Shown here: positions 55,466 through 64,000 of the stretch, piece by piece
How the letters are laid out: each line of letters opens with the position of its first letter
Numbering within the stretch: position 1 is the stretch's first letter
Assembly (NCBI GenBank): GCA_002319955.1
Contig: DCJS01000043.1
Span: 1 to 64,000 of the forward strand
Direction of reading: 5' to 3'
From: Flavobacteriales bacterium UBA1694
Lineage (GTDB): Bacteria > Bacteroidota > Bacteroidia > Flavobacteriales > Weeksellaceae
DNA length: 64,000 nucleotides
The notes under the pieces: model-generated
Told to the model about the DNA's origin: nothing
Databases searched by the model: none
What the model saw: the letters and a program-made list of their open reading frames with translations, nothing else
Translations under genes and position numbers: made by a program

Positions 55466-58360
55466 ATGCAAGGAAAAGGACTCATCACACTCGTGGCTAT
55501 CGTTCTCGGGCTAATCTGCCTAAACGAGCTCTTGCCGACGTGGTACTCAGGAAAAATTGAAACGCAAGCGCAGAGGGTAGCAGGAGACGATCCTGTGAAA
55601 TACCAGAATGAAATCGCAAGGCTTTCTAAGGACACTTTAAATCTAGGTTTTACCAAACTTTACTACGCTAAAGCGAAGGAAAAGGAAATGAAACTTGGTC
55701 TTGACCTTAAAGGGGGAATTAACGTGCTCCTAGAAATCAACCAAAGAGACCTCATCAACAACCTCACGAACTATTCCACCAATCCCGTGCTTATTGAAGC
55801 GCTAGATCGTACGGACCAGGCCCAGAAGAATTCAACCAAAACGTATGTAGAGCTCTTTTTTGAAGAGTTCGATAAGGTGAATCAAGAGAAGGGAACCAAT
55901 TTAAAATTGGCTGATCCTGAGATTTTTGGAAACACCAATCTTACAGAAATTAAGTTCAATTCAACGGACGAAGAGGTTCGCAATGTCGTTAGAACTCGTA
56001 TCGAGCTCTCCACAGGAACTGCCTACGAGGTAATCCGGACCCGTATCGATAAAATGGGGGTCACGCAGCCAAACGTTCAACGAGTTCCTGGAACTGGAAG
56101 AATATCGGTTGAGATGCCTGGGGTGAAGGATATTGACCGCGTGAAGAAAATGCTTCAAACCTCTGCCAAACTTCAATTCTGGGAAGTGCAGGAAATCCAA
56201 GAGATTTTCCCGTATTTCCAAACACTAAGAACTTTAGTTGCCGCTAAAGGAGATTCCATGGGCGTGTCTAAAGAACTTGATTTTGAAGCGCTGCTACAAC
56301 TTAATACGCTGAAATCTAATGGCGTCGCAAATGTGAAGCTTTCTGATACAGCAAAAATCAACAAAATTCTTGCAAGTAAAGTAGCTAAGGACGCCAGACC
56401 TAGCAATATTAAATACACGAAATTCGAATGGGGGTATAAGCCTGAGGCAGGTGACCAAGACAACTTGGTGCTCTATGCTGTAAGAGGGAATATTAACCAA
56501 AAAGCTCCGGTTGATGGCGCTGTGGAAACAGCGAACATTAGCTATGACGAGTTAGGCCGTATCATGGTTGACATGCAAATGGACAGCAAAGGTTCAAGAG
56601 ATTGGGCAACATTGACTGAAAAGAATGTTGGAAAACCTGTGGCCGTGACTCTAGATAATGTGGTGTATACCGCGCCAAACGTGGTGAACAAAATTCCAAA
56701 CGGAAGAACCCAAATCTCGGGGAACTTTACCCAAGAAGACGCGCAAGACTTAGTGAATGTCTTAGGTGCTGGAAAACTACCTGCCGGGGCGAAAATTGTC
56801 CAGGCTGAGGTTGTAGGACCATCGCTAGGGGCAGAATCGGTGAGTTCTGGACTTTGGTCTTTCATTATCGCTTTTGGAATTGTAATTATTTACCTACTAT
56901 TCTATTACGGTGGTGCCGGAGTATACGCTGTAATTGCCATGGCTATTAACCTGTTTTACCTTATGGGTATTATGGACTCCGTGGATGCGACCTTAACGCT
57001 TCCTGGTATTGCTGGGGTGGTGCTTTCAATGGCGATGGCCATTGATGCGAACGTGATTGTCTATGAACGGACCAAGGAGGAACTCTTTGCCGGAAAAAAT
57101 ATTAAAGAGGCCTATAACGAAGGGTTTAAATTCTCCCTCTCGGCTATTATTGACGGAAACTTAACGTCCTTATTGACCGCTGTCGTTCTGTATATTTTTG
57201 GTACAGGTCCGATTAAAGGGTTTGCGGTGACTTTAGGAATCGGTATTGTCATGTCCATGTTTACCTGTGTACTCTTAACACGTGTCATGATTTTTAGTCG
57301 CTTGAATAAAGGAAAGGGGCTCTCAGTATGGACCAAATTTTCTAAAAACATATTTAGAAATACGTGGATTGATTTCATTGGAAAAAGGAAATATGCTTAT
57401 ATCGTTTCTGGTATTATCACTCTTGTTTGTCTTGTTTCCATTGCGACCCAAGGATTTAAATTCGGAGTGGACTTCAATGGAGGTCGTAGTTATGTGGTGA
57501 GATTTGTACAACCTGTCGTTGCAAACGATGCGCAAAGCACTTTGGAATCGAAATTTTTAGATTCTGACGGGCAGCAAAACGCCGTCGATGTTAAAACTTT
57601 TGGAAACGACCAACAACTAAAGATTACTACGGATTACCGTGTTAATGAGGAAAGCCTTGAAGCGGACCAGGATGTTGAGGCCAAACTCTTTGAAGGGCTT
57701 CAGCCTTACCTTCCGAAAACAGCGACATTAGCATCGTTTAGAAGCTCTGGTGAGGATCAGTACGGGATTATAAGTTCCATTAAAGTAGGCCCAACTGTGG
57801 CTGATGATATTAAGAAGGGTGGGGCACTAGCCTTAATCTTTGCCTTAATAGGGATCTTTTTATACATCCTTGTTCGATTTAAAAGATGGCAGTTTTCAAC
57901 TGGAGCGATCGCTTCCCTTGTTCATGACTCGATTGTGATTCTTGGAGCGTATTCACTACTTAAGAATGTCATGCCATTTAGTATGGAGATTAACCAAGAT
58001 TTTATTGCGGCTATTCTTACGGTACTTGGGTACTCCATTAACGATACCGTAATTATCTTTGACCGTATTCGGGAGTATCTACAAGATAAGAAATCATTAG
58101 ATCTTAAGAGCTTGTTTAACGACTCGATCTCAAGTACATTAGGGCGAACTTTTAATACAGCCTTTATGACCTTCCTTGTGATCCTTGCAATCTTTATTGT
58201 TGGCGGGGAAAACCTGAGAGGATTTATGTTTGCACTTCTAATAGGGGTCGGATTCGGGACCTATTCGACGTGGTTTATCGCCTCCGCCGTTTCATATGAT
58301 TTATTGAAAAAGAAAGGGTTAAAGTCCGATGATACCAAAGTACAAGAGACTTCAAATTAG
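55466..58360 (+). CDS. secDF: Protein translocase subunit SecDF (fused)
   Basis: A 964-residue fusion of SecD and SecF, as is usual in Bacteroidota. The SecD half starts with one helix, then GLDLKGGINVLLEI and a large periplasmic region, and five helices with AMAIDANVIVYERTKEE. The SecF half begins near FGVDFNGGRSYVVRF and ends with helices including GYSINDTVIIFDRIRE. It uses the proton gradient to pull proteins out of the Sec channel. Confidence 0.96.
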   Translation: MQGKGLITLVAIVLGLICLNELLPTWYSGKIETQAQRVAGDDPVKYQNEIARLSKDTLNLGFTKLYYAKAKEKEMKLGLDLKGGINVLLEINQRDLINNLTNYSTNPVLIEALDRTDQAQKNSTKTYVELFFEEFDKVNQEKGTNLKLADPEIFGNTNLTEIKFNSTDEEVRNVVRTRIELSTGTAYEVIRTRIDKMGVTQPNVQRVPGTGRISVEMPGVKDIDRVKKMLQTSAKLQFWEVQEIQEIFPYFQTLRTLVAAKGDSMGVSKELDFEALLQLNTLKSNGVANVKLSDTAKINKILASKVAKDARPSNIKYTKFEWGYKPEAGDQDNLVLYAVRGNINQKAPVDGAVETANISYDELGRIMVDMQMDSKGSRDWATLTEKNVGKPVAVTLDNVVYTAPNVVNKIPNGRTQISGNFTQEDAQDLVNVLGAGKLPAGAKIVQAEVVGPSLGAESVSSGLWSFIIAFGIVIIYLLFYYGGAGVYAVIAMAINLFYLMGIMDSVDATLTLPGIAGVVLSMAMAIDANVIVYERTKEELFAGKNIKEAYNEGFKFSLSAIIDGNLTSLLTAVVLYIFGTGPIKGFAVTLGIGIVMSMFTCVLLTRVMIFSRLNKGKGLSVWTKFSKNIFRNTWIDFIGKRKYAYIVSGIITLVCLVSIATQGFKFGVDFNGGRSYVVRFVQPVVANDAQSTLESKFLDSDGQQNAVDVKTFGNDQQLKITTDYRVNEESLEADQDVEAKLFEGLQPYLPKTATLASFRSSGEDQYGIISSIKVGPTVADDIKKGGALALIFALIGIFLYILVRFKRWQFSTGAIASLVHDSIVILGAYSLLKNVMPFSMEINQDFIAAILTVLGYSINDTVIIFDRIREYLQDKKSLDLKSLFNDSISSTLGRTFNTAFMTFLVILAIFIVGGENLRGFMFALLIGVGFGTYSTWFIASAVSYDLLKKKGLKSDDTKVQETSN

Positions 58361-58382
58361 TTGAAAAACATTTAAATTGTTA

Positions 58383-58416
58383 CACAATGTCCTTCTGTTG
58401 AGGGACATTGTGCTTT
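58383..58416 (+). terminator. Candidate terminator of secDF
   Basis: CACAATGTCC and GGACATTGTG form a perfect 10-bp stem with a 10-nt loop; the following CTTT tract is short. Confidence 0.65.
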
Positions 58417-58473
58417 AAAGGCTGGAGGGTGTAATGCCTTGTTGAAAACCGATGGTATCAATTTAATTATTTT

Positions 58474-58481
58474 TATATTTG
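58474..58481 (+). promoter_or_regulatory. -7 box of the bifunctional nuclease gene
   Basis: Exact TATATTTG ending 4 nt before the ATG. Confidence 0.48.
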
Positions 58482-58485
58482 TCAG

Positions 58486-59091
58486 ATGGATTATAAAGAG
58501 TTAGTTATCCGAGGAATTTCCTACAGCCAGACGCAGTCTGGTGCTTATGCGCTGCTTTTGGAGCACGTACAGAGTGGCATTAAGCTTCCTGTAGTGATTG
58601 GAAATTTTGAAGCCCAGTCCATCTCTCTGGGGCTTGAAAAGGATATTCACCCACCTAGACCGCTAACGCACGATTTGTTCACGCGATTTGTGAGCGCAGT
58701 TAACTACCAAATGGTTTCGGTATTGATTTATCAAATCGTTGATGGGGTATTCTTTTCAAACATGGTTTTTAAAGAACTGAATACGGGGGACGAGCTCCTT
58801 TTAGATGCCAGAACCTCGGATGCAGTTGCTATGGCTGTACGGTTCTCAGCGCCTATTTATACGACAGAGCAAGTCCTAAACGAAGCCGGCATTCTGCTTG
58901 AAATTGAGCAGCCTGAAAGAACCATGACCAAAGAATCCCATGAGGGAAGTGATTTGGGTTCAGACGGCATCTATAACCTGCCCCTTGAGCAGCTTCAGGT
59001 TCTTCTAGACCAGGCAGTCAAAGATGAGGATTTTGATACCGCACTTGAATTGCAGGAAGAAATCAAGAAGAGAAGAAAACAAACCGATTAA
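58486..59091 (+). CDS. Bifunctional nuclease (DUF151) protein with UVR motif
   Basis: A 201-residue protein. Residues about 5-130 form the bifunctional nuclease (BFN/DUF151) domain: YALLLEHVQSGIKLPVVIGN, then RPLTHDLFTRFV and LDARTSDAVAMAVRFSAPIY. Residues about 160-199 form a UvrB/UvrC interaction motif (LLDQAVKDEDFDTALELQEE). This combination is common in Bacteroidota and suggests a nucleic-acid role, but the exact function is not established. The mRNA is probably leaderless. Confidence 0.9.
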   Translation: MDYKELVIRGISYSQTQSGAYALLLEHVQSGIKLPVVIGNFEAQSISLGLEKDIHPPRPLTHDLFTRFVSAVNYQMVSVLIYQIVDGVFFSNMVFKELNTGDELLLDARTSDAVAMAVRFSAPIYTTEQVLNEAGILLEIEQPERTMTKESHEGSDLGSDGIYNLPLEQLQVLLDQAVKDEDFDTALELQEEIKKRRKQTD

Positions 59092-59100
59092 ATCGACCCA

Positions 59101-59170
59101 ACGCCCTATGGCGCCATAAGCTTGAACGCATCTGCGTGAACGAGTGGCACCAGGGGCTTTTTATATTAAA
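59101..59170 (+). promoter_or_regulatory. Structured G+C-rich spacer before the nucleoside permease
   Basis: It contains a perfect 12-bp palindrome TATGGCGCCATA (59107-59118), a second stem ACGCA-tc-TGCGT (near 59125-59136) and a final GGGGC followed by T5 that can pair back with GCCC at 59103. This may be a branched terminator of the nuclease gene or a leader element of the permease gene. Confidence 0.4.
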
Positions 59171-59176
59171 ATAACT

Positions 59177-60436
59177 ATGAGCATAAAATTAAGACTTACC
59201 GTTTTAAGCTTCCTGCAATTTTTCGTCTGGGGAGCTTGGTTAATTACCATCGCTGTGTATTGGTTTTCTAACAAACAGTGGGGGGGAGCTGAATTTGGAG
59301 CGGTGTTCTCCACCATGGGAATTGCCTCAATTTTTATGCCTGCATTAGTGGGAATTATTGCCGACCGATGGGTTAGTGCACAGAAGCTCTATGGCGTGCT
59401 CCACTTTCTCTACGCCGGAAGTTTACTTCTGATGCCTTCGCTTGTGAATCCGGATCAATTTTTCTGGGTGATGCTCATGGCAATGCTATTTTACATGCCA
59501 ACCATTGCGCTTTCCAATTCCATTGCCTATAATGTCTTAAAGAACAGTGGCAACGATATTCTAAAGGATTTCCCACCCATCCGGGTTTGGGGGACCATTG
59601 GGTTTATTGTCGCGATGTGGGTGACCAATTACTCAGGAAGTAAGGATACGGCAGATCAGTTCTACATTGCGGCTGCTGTTGCCTTTTTACTAGGACTTTA
59701 CGCCTTTACACTTCCCGATTGTCCTCCTCAGAATAAGATTCCTAAAGACGCGCCACTAACAGAAAAGCTGGGTCTGAAAGCATTTTCCCTATTCAAGGAT
59801 TATAAGATGGCTTTGTTTTTCTTTTTCTCGATGTTTCTAGGCGCCGCCCTTCAACTTACCAATATGTATGGCGATACGTTTTTGTCTGATTTTGCAAACG
59901 ATCCCCTCTATGCGGATAGCTTTGTGGTGAAACGCTCGACCATTATTATGTCCATTTCTCAAATCTCGGAAACCGTCTTTATCCTAGCGATTCCTTTCTT
60001 TTTAAAACGCTATGGAATTAAAAAAGTGATGCTTATTTCCATGTTCGCCTGGGTGCTTCGCTTCCTGCTATTATCCTACGGAACGCCAGAGGGGATGGGA
60101 CTTGTCTTTATTATTGCTTCTTGTATCGTCTACGGGATGGCCTTTGATTTCTTTAATATCTCAGGATCGCTCTTTGTGGAAGGAACAACCGATTATAAAA
60201 TTAGGAGTTCAGCCCAAGGTGTCTTTATGATGATGACCAATGGGTTTGGAGCCGTGATGGGAAGTCTCCTAAGCGGCTGGATGATTGATGCGTACTTCAC
60301 GCTGCCTAGCGGGGGCAAGATGTGGCATGAGATCTGGCTTGTTTTTGCCCTCTATGCCTTTATCATCGCGATTGCCTTTTGGGTCTTATTCAAACATAAG
60401 CATAACCCAGAAGCCCTTAAAACAATAACGCATTAA
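59177..60436 (+). CDS. Nucleoside:H+ symporter (NupG-like MFS)
   Basis: A 419-residue inner-membrane protein with 12 hydrophobic helices. RLTVLSFLQFFVWGAWLITI, PALVGIIADRWVSAQKLYG and PPIRVWGTIGFIVAMW match the nucleoside:H+ symporter branch of the major facilitator superfamily. It likely imports nucleosides. The ATG at 59177 gives the conserved start MSIKLRLTVL; an upstream ATG 11 codons earlier lies in the structured spacer and was rejected. Confidence 0.9.
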   Translation: MSIKLRLTVLSFLQFFVWGAWLITIAVYWFSNKQWGGAEFGAVFSTMGIASIFMPALVGIIADRWVSAQKLYGVLHFLYAGSLLLMPSLVNPDQFFWVMLMAMLFYMPTIALSNSIAYNVLKNSGNDILKDFPPIRVWGTIGFIVAMWVTNYSGSKDTADQFYIAAAVAFLLGLYAFTLPDCPPQNKIPKDAPLTEKLGLKAFSLFKDYKMALFFFFSMFLGAALQLTNMYGDTFLSDFANDPLYADSFVVKRSTIIMSISQISETVFILAIPFFLKRYGIKKVMLISMFAWVLRFLLLSYGTPEGMGLVFIIASCIVYGMAFDFFNISGSLFVEGTTDYKIRSSAQGVFMMMTNGFGAVMGSLLSGWMIDAYFTLPSGGKMWHEIWLVFALYAFIIAIAFWVLFKHKHNPEALKTITH

Positions 60437-60464
60437 GGCCTTTTAAATAGCCAAAAGTTTAAAT

Positions 60465-60497
60465 AAAAATACACAGTTTCGCTGTGTATTTTTTTTT
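60465..60497 (+). terminator. Terminator of the nucleoside permease gene
   Basis: AAAAATACACAG and CTGTGTATTTTT form a 12-bp perfect stem with a 5-nt loop, with T9 at the end. Confidence 0.92.
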
Positions 60498-60556
60498 GTA
60501 TTTTAGAGCCGTTGCAAAAGCAACTTACCTTTATAATAAAAAATAGATTATAGACA

Positions 60557-61738
60557 ATGAAAGAAGTATTTATAGTGGCAGCGGCAAGAACGCCAATTGG
60601 AAGTTTTAATGGAAGTTTATCCAGCGTTCCAGCAACCGCCCTTGGGGTAGCAGCTCTAAAAGGGGCTCTAAATAAAATTGATCTTGAGCCAAATGAGGTA
60701 GAGGAAATCTATATGGGAAATGTGCTTCAAGCCGGGGAAGGGCAGGCGCCTGCGCGTCAGGTGGCTCTAGGTGCTGGACTTAGCATTGAAACCCCTGCAA
60801 CGACAGTAAATAAAGTGTGCGCCTCTGGAATGAAAGCTATTTCTCTTGGTGTGCAAACGATTAAATCGGGGGATGCTCAGGTTGTGGCCGTAGGAGGCAT
60901 GGAGAACATGTCTCAGGTTCCCCATTATTACCATGCAAGAACAGCCACAAAGCTAGGTGAGGTTAAAATGCAAGACGGCCTCTTAAGTGACGGTTTAGTT
61001 GATAAATACGGCAAAGTCCATATGGGCGTTTGCGCGGAGAAATGCGCTGCCGAGTATGGCTTCACAAGAGAAGATCAGGACAACTTTGCTAAAGAGTCTT
61101 ACACGCGCTCAGCTAAGGCCTGGAGTGAAGGGAAGTTCGCTCAGGAAGTGGTTCCCGTTCAAGTGCCTCAAAGAAAGGGAGAGCCTTTAATTGTGTCCGA
61201 AGATGAGGAGTACCAAAACGTTAATTTTGATCGAATCGGTACGCTTCCAACGGTGTTTCAAAAAGAAAATGGAACCGTTACTGCGGCCAATGCCTCCACT
61301 CTAAACGACGGGGCCTCTGCCCTAATTTTAATGTCGAAAGAAAAAATGGAAAGTTTAGGCTTAAAGCCTTTAGCGAGAATCGTTTCTTACGCTGATGCGG
61401 CGCATGAGCCTGAGTGGTTCACCACGGCGCCTTCAAAGGCCCTTCCAAAAGCCCTTGAAAAAGCCGGAATGACTTTAGATCAGATTGAGTTCTTTGAATT
61501 TAATGAAGCCTTTTCTGTTGTAGGTCTTGCGAATAATAAAATTCTGGGACTTGACGCTTCAAAAGTAAACGTCAATGGGGGCGCCGTTTCTTTAGGCCAC
61601 CCACTAGGGAGCTCTGGATCGCGCATTGTTGTGACGCTACTCAATGTACTTAAACAAAACAACGCACGCTTTGGAGCGGCTGCTATTTGCAATGGAGGCG
61701 GAGGTGCCTCTGCGATCGTGATTGAAAATATACTCTAA
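60557..61738 (+). CDS. Acetyl-CoA C-acetyltransferase (thiolase)
   Basis: A 393-residue thiolase. Acyl-carrying C88 is in NKVCASGMKA, H348 in GHPLGSSGSR and C378 in AICNGGGGASA. These are the full catalytic set. It condenses two acetyl-CoA, the first step toward mevalonate, or works in reverse in degradation. Its place one gene before mevalonate kinase supports the first role, but terminators separate the units. GTATTTTAG at 60498-60506 may be its -7 box. Confidence 0.95.
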   Translation: MKEVFIVAAARTPIGSFNGSLSSVPATALGVAALKGALNKIDLEPNEVEEIYMGNVLQAGEGQAPARQVALGAGLSIETPATTVNKVCASGMKAISLGVQTIKSGDAQVVAVGGMENMSQVPHYYHARTATKLGEVKMQDGLLSDGLVDKYGKVHMGVCAEKCAAEYGFTREDQDNFAKESYTRSAKAWSEGKFAQEVVPVQVPQRKGEPLIVSEDEEYQNVNFDRIGTLPTVFQKENGTVTAANASTLNDGASALILMSKEKMESLGLKPLARIVSYADAAHEPEWFTTAPSKALPKALEKAGMTLDQIEFFEFNEAFSVVGLANNKILGLDASKVNVNGGAVSLGHPLGSSGSRIVVTLLNVLKQNNARFGAAAICNGGGGASAIVIENIL

Positions 61739-61760
61739 ACGAAATCAAATTCAGAGATTA

Positions 61761-61807
61761 AATCCATTAAGACTCAAAAAAAGCCTTGAGTTCTTAATGG
61801 ATTTTTT
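61761..61807 (+). terminator. Terminator of the thiolase gene
   Basis: A 17-bp stem with one bulge (61761-61777 with 61786-61803, ends AATCCATTAAGA / TCTTAATGGATT) is followed by T6. It overlaps the promoter of the next gene. Confidence 0.9.
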
Positions 61808-61814
61808 ACTTTTG
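61785..61814 (+). promoter_or_regulatory. Promoter of the UMF1 transporter gene
   Basis: CTTG (61785-61788), an 18-base spacer and an exact TACTTTTG (61807-61814), whose first base is also the last T of the upstream terminator. Confidence 0.48.
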
Positions 61815-61833
61815 TCTAAACTTTTTATATTCC

Positions 61834-63324
61834 ATGGTAGAATCCTCTGCGTCCCCACAAGGGGTTATCAAAAATAATCCCAAGATTATGAAGGGATGGG
61901 CCTTCTACGATTGGGCCAACTCGGTGTATTCCCTCGTAATTACCTCGACGATATTTCCAATATACTATTCCACCTTAACGACCCAATACGAAAGAAAGGA
62001 ATTTATTGAAGAGCAAAACCGTTGGATTAACGTGCCGGTTCGTCATCAAATTGAGGTTTTTGGGGAGTCTTACCATCCCGATGCTATCTATGGGTATTCC
62101 CTTACGATTTCATTTTTCATCGTGGTGCTACTTTCCCCCTTTCTCTCTTCTCTTGCCGATACCATTGGAAATAAGAAATCCTTTTTGCAGTTCTTCTGTT
62201 ACCTAGGGGCAACCTCTTGTATGGGACTTGCCATGTTTACCGGAATGGAAAACGTGTTTTTAGGGCTCCTCTTTAGCATTACAGCGAGCGTAGGCTTCTG
62301 GGGTTCGCTAGTCTTTTATAACTCCTTTTTACCTGATATTGCCACGCGCGATAAACAAGATGCGCTTTCTGCGCGAGGCTATGTCTACGGCTACATTGGC
62401 TCTGTAGTGCTTGTGATTCTTTGTTTAATTCTAATTATGTTCGTCGCCCAGACGCCTAAGGAGCAGCTTATCTACACGCGCGTCAGCTTTTTATTAACCG
62501 CCGCTTGGTGGTTTGGCTTTTCGCAATACACATTTAAACACTTGCCCGTTTTTGGCGATATCAAGGATAAGCTTCCAAAAGACTTAGTGCTTTTGAATTA
62601 CAAGAATATTTTTAAAAAGCATAAAGAGAGCGGAGGCATCTTTGAAGTCCTAAAGGATAATGTGAATTTCTACTGGGATATTGGAAAGCAAAGTTTTAAA
62701 GAACTTTTTAAAGTTGGAAATATTTTGTTTAAGGACACCAATCTTAAGTTCTTCCTCTCGAGTTTCTTTTTCTACAGCGTGGGAATGCAAACCATCTTTT
62801 TAATGGCGACACTCTTTGGGAAAAGTGAAATTAATCTCGATCAGGGACGCCTTATAGCCACGCTACTGGTCATCCAAATCGAGGCGATTATCGGGGCGAT
62901 TATATTCTCGCGCCTTTCAAGAAAGATTGGCAATAAAAATGTCATCACCATTGCTATAGCCTTATGGATTGTGGCCTGCCTCGCCGCGTTTTTTCTCAAC
63001 CGTGAGGATCCTAATGTGGAGTACCAATTCTACTTCGTGGCCGGAATTGTGGGTCTTGTGATGGGCGGTCTTCAAGCGATGTCACGCTCAACCTACTCGA
63101 AACTCCTGCCGGAGAATTCGATGGACACCACCACCTATTTTAGTTTTTATGATGTCTTAGAGAAACTTGCCATTATTCTTGGAACGTTCATTTTTGCGAC
63201 GCTTATTGAGGAGTTTAATAACATGCGTTACGCGGCCCTCTCAATGGTTCTATTCTTTGCAATTGGTCTGATACTCATTCGTTTTGTGAAAAATGCGTCG
63301 ATGCCCAATCGCGAGACTTTGTAA
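61834..63324 (+). CDS. UMF1 family MFS transporter (Atg22-like)
   Basis: A 496-residue inner-membrane protein with about 12 hydrophobic helices. MKGWAFYDWANSVYSLVITS is the UMF1/Atg22 signature; SPFLSSLADTIGNKKSFLQF and VMGGLQAMSRSTYSKLLPE are further landmarks. Relatives of Atg22 export amino acids from yeast vacuoles, but bacterial substrates are not known. It has its own promoter. Confidence 0.88.
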   Translation: MVESSASPQGVIKNNPKIMKGWAFYDWANSVYSLVITSTIFPIYYSTLTTQYERKEFIEEQNRWINVPVRHQIEVFGESYHPDAIYGYSLTISFFIVVLLSPFLSSLADTIGNKKSFLQFFCYLGATSCMGLAMFTGMENVFLGLLFSITASVGFWGSLVFYNSFLPDIATRDKQDALSARGYVYGYIGSVVLVILCLILIMFVAQTPKEQLIYTRVSFLLTAAWWFGFSQYTFKHLPVFGDIKDKLPKDLVLLNYKNIFKKHKESGGIFEVLKDNVNFYWDIGKQSFKELFKVGNILFKDTNLKFFLSSFFFYSVGMQTIFLMATLFGKSEINLDQGRLIATLLVIQIEAIIGAIIFSRLSRKIGNKNVITIAIALWIVACLAAFFLNREDPNVEYQFYFVAGIVGLVMGGLQAMSRSTYSKLLPENSMDTTTYFSFYDVLEKLAIILGTFIFATLIEEFNNMRYAALSMVLFFAIGLILIRFVKNASMPNRETL

Positions 63325-63358
63325 GAAGGGCGCGCTCTAGGGCGGCCTGATTCTTGCA

Positions 63359-63387
63359 ATTGAACTGATAGAAATAGTGTATCTTTG
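63359..63387 (+). promoter_or_regulatory. Promoter of mevalonate kinase
   Basis: ATTG (63359-63362), a 17-base spacer and an exact TATCTTTG (63380-63387). The leader then contains a short hairpin GAGGC-TTAAA-GCCTC (63392-63406) and a T5 tract before the ATG. Confidence 0.5.
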
Positions 63388-63420
63388 CAGCGAGGCTTAA
63401 AGCCTCCAATTTTTGAGCCT

Positions 63421-64000
63421 ATGTCAAGTCCCTTATTCTATGCGAAAATACTTCTCTTTGGAGAGTACGGAATTATTGAAGACTCCCAAGGACTTACCGT
63501 GCCTTATAGTTTCTATAAGGGAACGCTGAAGTTTTCGGGTCTCGATTCAGATTTCGAAAAACGCTCGAACGAAAGCCTTCGACGCTACGCCCAGTTTTTA
63601 GAAACGCTGGAACTTCCAACCCAGTACCGACTAAACGTTAAGAAATTTCAAAAAGAAATTGAAAGGGGGTTATTCTTTGATAGTAACATTCCCCAAGGCT
63701 ATGGTATTGGCAGTTCAGGGGCCTTAGTGGCTGCTGTTTTTGAGCGCTACAGTCTTGAAAAGTACCCAGCTGATCTTATCAGTAAGGACCAATTGAAAGA
63801 CCTCAAGAAAGTTTTCGGACAACTCGAGAGTTTTTTCCATGGCACAAGCAGCGGGATTGATCCCCTGATTTGCTATATGAACCTTCCAATTCTTATCGAA
63901 TCAAAAGAAAGCGTCGATAAAGTCTCGCTTCCCTCTCAAAGCGAAGGCAAAGGAGCCATTTTCCTTATTGACTCAGGAAGCGTGGGGGAGACCGGGCCCA
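63421..64000 (+). CDS. mvk: Mevalonate kinase, N-terminal part
   Basis: The first 193 codons of a GHMP kinase cut off by the window edge. MSSPLFYAKILLFGEYGIIE is the usual start in Flavobacteriia, and the ATP loop is IPQGYGIGSSGALVAA (G95-IGSSGA-101). SFFHGTSSGIDPLI holds the second kinase motif. It phosphorylates mevalonate in isoprenoid synthesis. Mevalonate kinase is favoured over other GHMP kinases by the LLFGEYGI start; the C-terminal domain lies outside the window. Confidence 0.88.
   Translation, partial: MSSPLFYAKILLFGEYGIIEDSQGLTVPYSFYKGTLKFSGLDSDFEKRSNESLRRYAQFLETLELPTQYRLNVKKFQKEIERGLFFDSNIPQGYGIGSSGALVAAVFERYSLEKYPADLISKDQLKDLKKVFGQLESFFHGTSSGIDPLICYMNLPILIESKESVDKVSLPSQSEGKGAIFLIDSGSVGETGP

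Noticed and set aside
59107..59118. TATGGCGCCATA as a phage or plasmid attachment site
   Set aside because: No integrase, tRNA or second copy nearby; more easily part of an RNA structure.

Overview
The window is a stretch of chromosome from a member of the Bacteroidota, most likely class Flavobacteriia (Flavobacteriaceae/Weeksellaceae type). The evidence is: promoters of the form TTTG-N17..20-TAnnTTTG instead of sigma70 boxes, almost no Shine-Dalgarno sequences, a fused SecDF, an ATP synthase locus without atpD/atpC, an epimerase-like threonine dehydrogenase, a bifunctional nuclease with a UVR tail, an OMP_b-brl_3 TonB-type receptor and a mevalonate kinase. I see no rRNA, tRNA, CRISPR array, insertion sequence, phage or integrase. 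This is mostly core genome, and I did not find a clearly new multi-gene system.

Layout. 1-3185: tail of priA, the cell-wall carboxypeptidase dacB and kbl (threonine breakdown). 3248-8309 (minus): a sulfate assimilation cluster cysH-cysD-cysN followed by a TSUP permease with a degenerate siroheme-synthase-like domain, preceded by an Rrf2 regulator. 8412-12859: a DUF4268 protein, hemJ, an SAM hydrolase, phoH and ffh. 12929-18304: a small membrane protein and atpBEFHAG. 18420-24000: murF, Nudix, an SRPBCC protein, anmK, and an outer-membrane protein followed by lptC. 24105-28589: DNA polymerase III delta prime, rpsF-rpsR-rplI, a GNAT enzyme and a 2-oxoacid dehydrogenase E2. 28942-34439: lipB, pabA/trpG, lysS, gyrB. 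34573-40967: an RsiV-like lipoprotein, a lipid kinase, ggt, threonine dehydrogenase and a DEAD-box helicase. 40984-50858: a GDSL esterase, a YqhD-like alcohol dehydrogenase, a DegT aminotransferase with galE, an outer-membrane receptor, mltG, dapF, pnuC. 51042-64000: an amino-acid permease, a BNR-repeat protein, hemN, secDF, bifunctional nuclease, nucleoside permease, acetyl-CoA acetyltransferase, a UMF1 transporter and the start of mevalonate kinase.

How the genes work together. CysD/CysN make APS and CysH, which carries the four iron-sulfur cysteines of APS reductases, reduces it to sulfite; no CysC is needed. Kbl at 1992 and the threonine dehydrogenase at 38196 form a two-step threonine-to-glycine route although they lie 35 kb apart. 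The acetyl-CoA acetyltransferase and mevalonate kinase belong to the same isoprenoid route. DacB, MurF, AnmK, MltG and DapF serve peptidoglycan synthesis, turnover or precursor supply; HemJ and HemN serve heme synthesis.

The most interesting signals are regulatory. At least seven genes carry an exact TAnnTTTG box ending 4-5 nt before the start codon, which predicts leaderless mRNAs. The DEAD-box helicase leader contains a terminator-like hairpin with a T7 tract. A 12-bp palindrome sits between the promoter boxes of pabA/trpG. Several intergenic spacers (7735-7860, 32214-32345, 39237-39480) contain sequence that genes and terminators do not explain.
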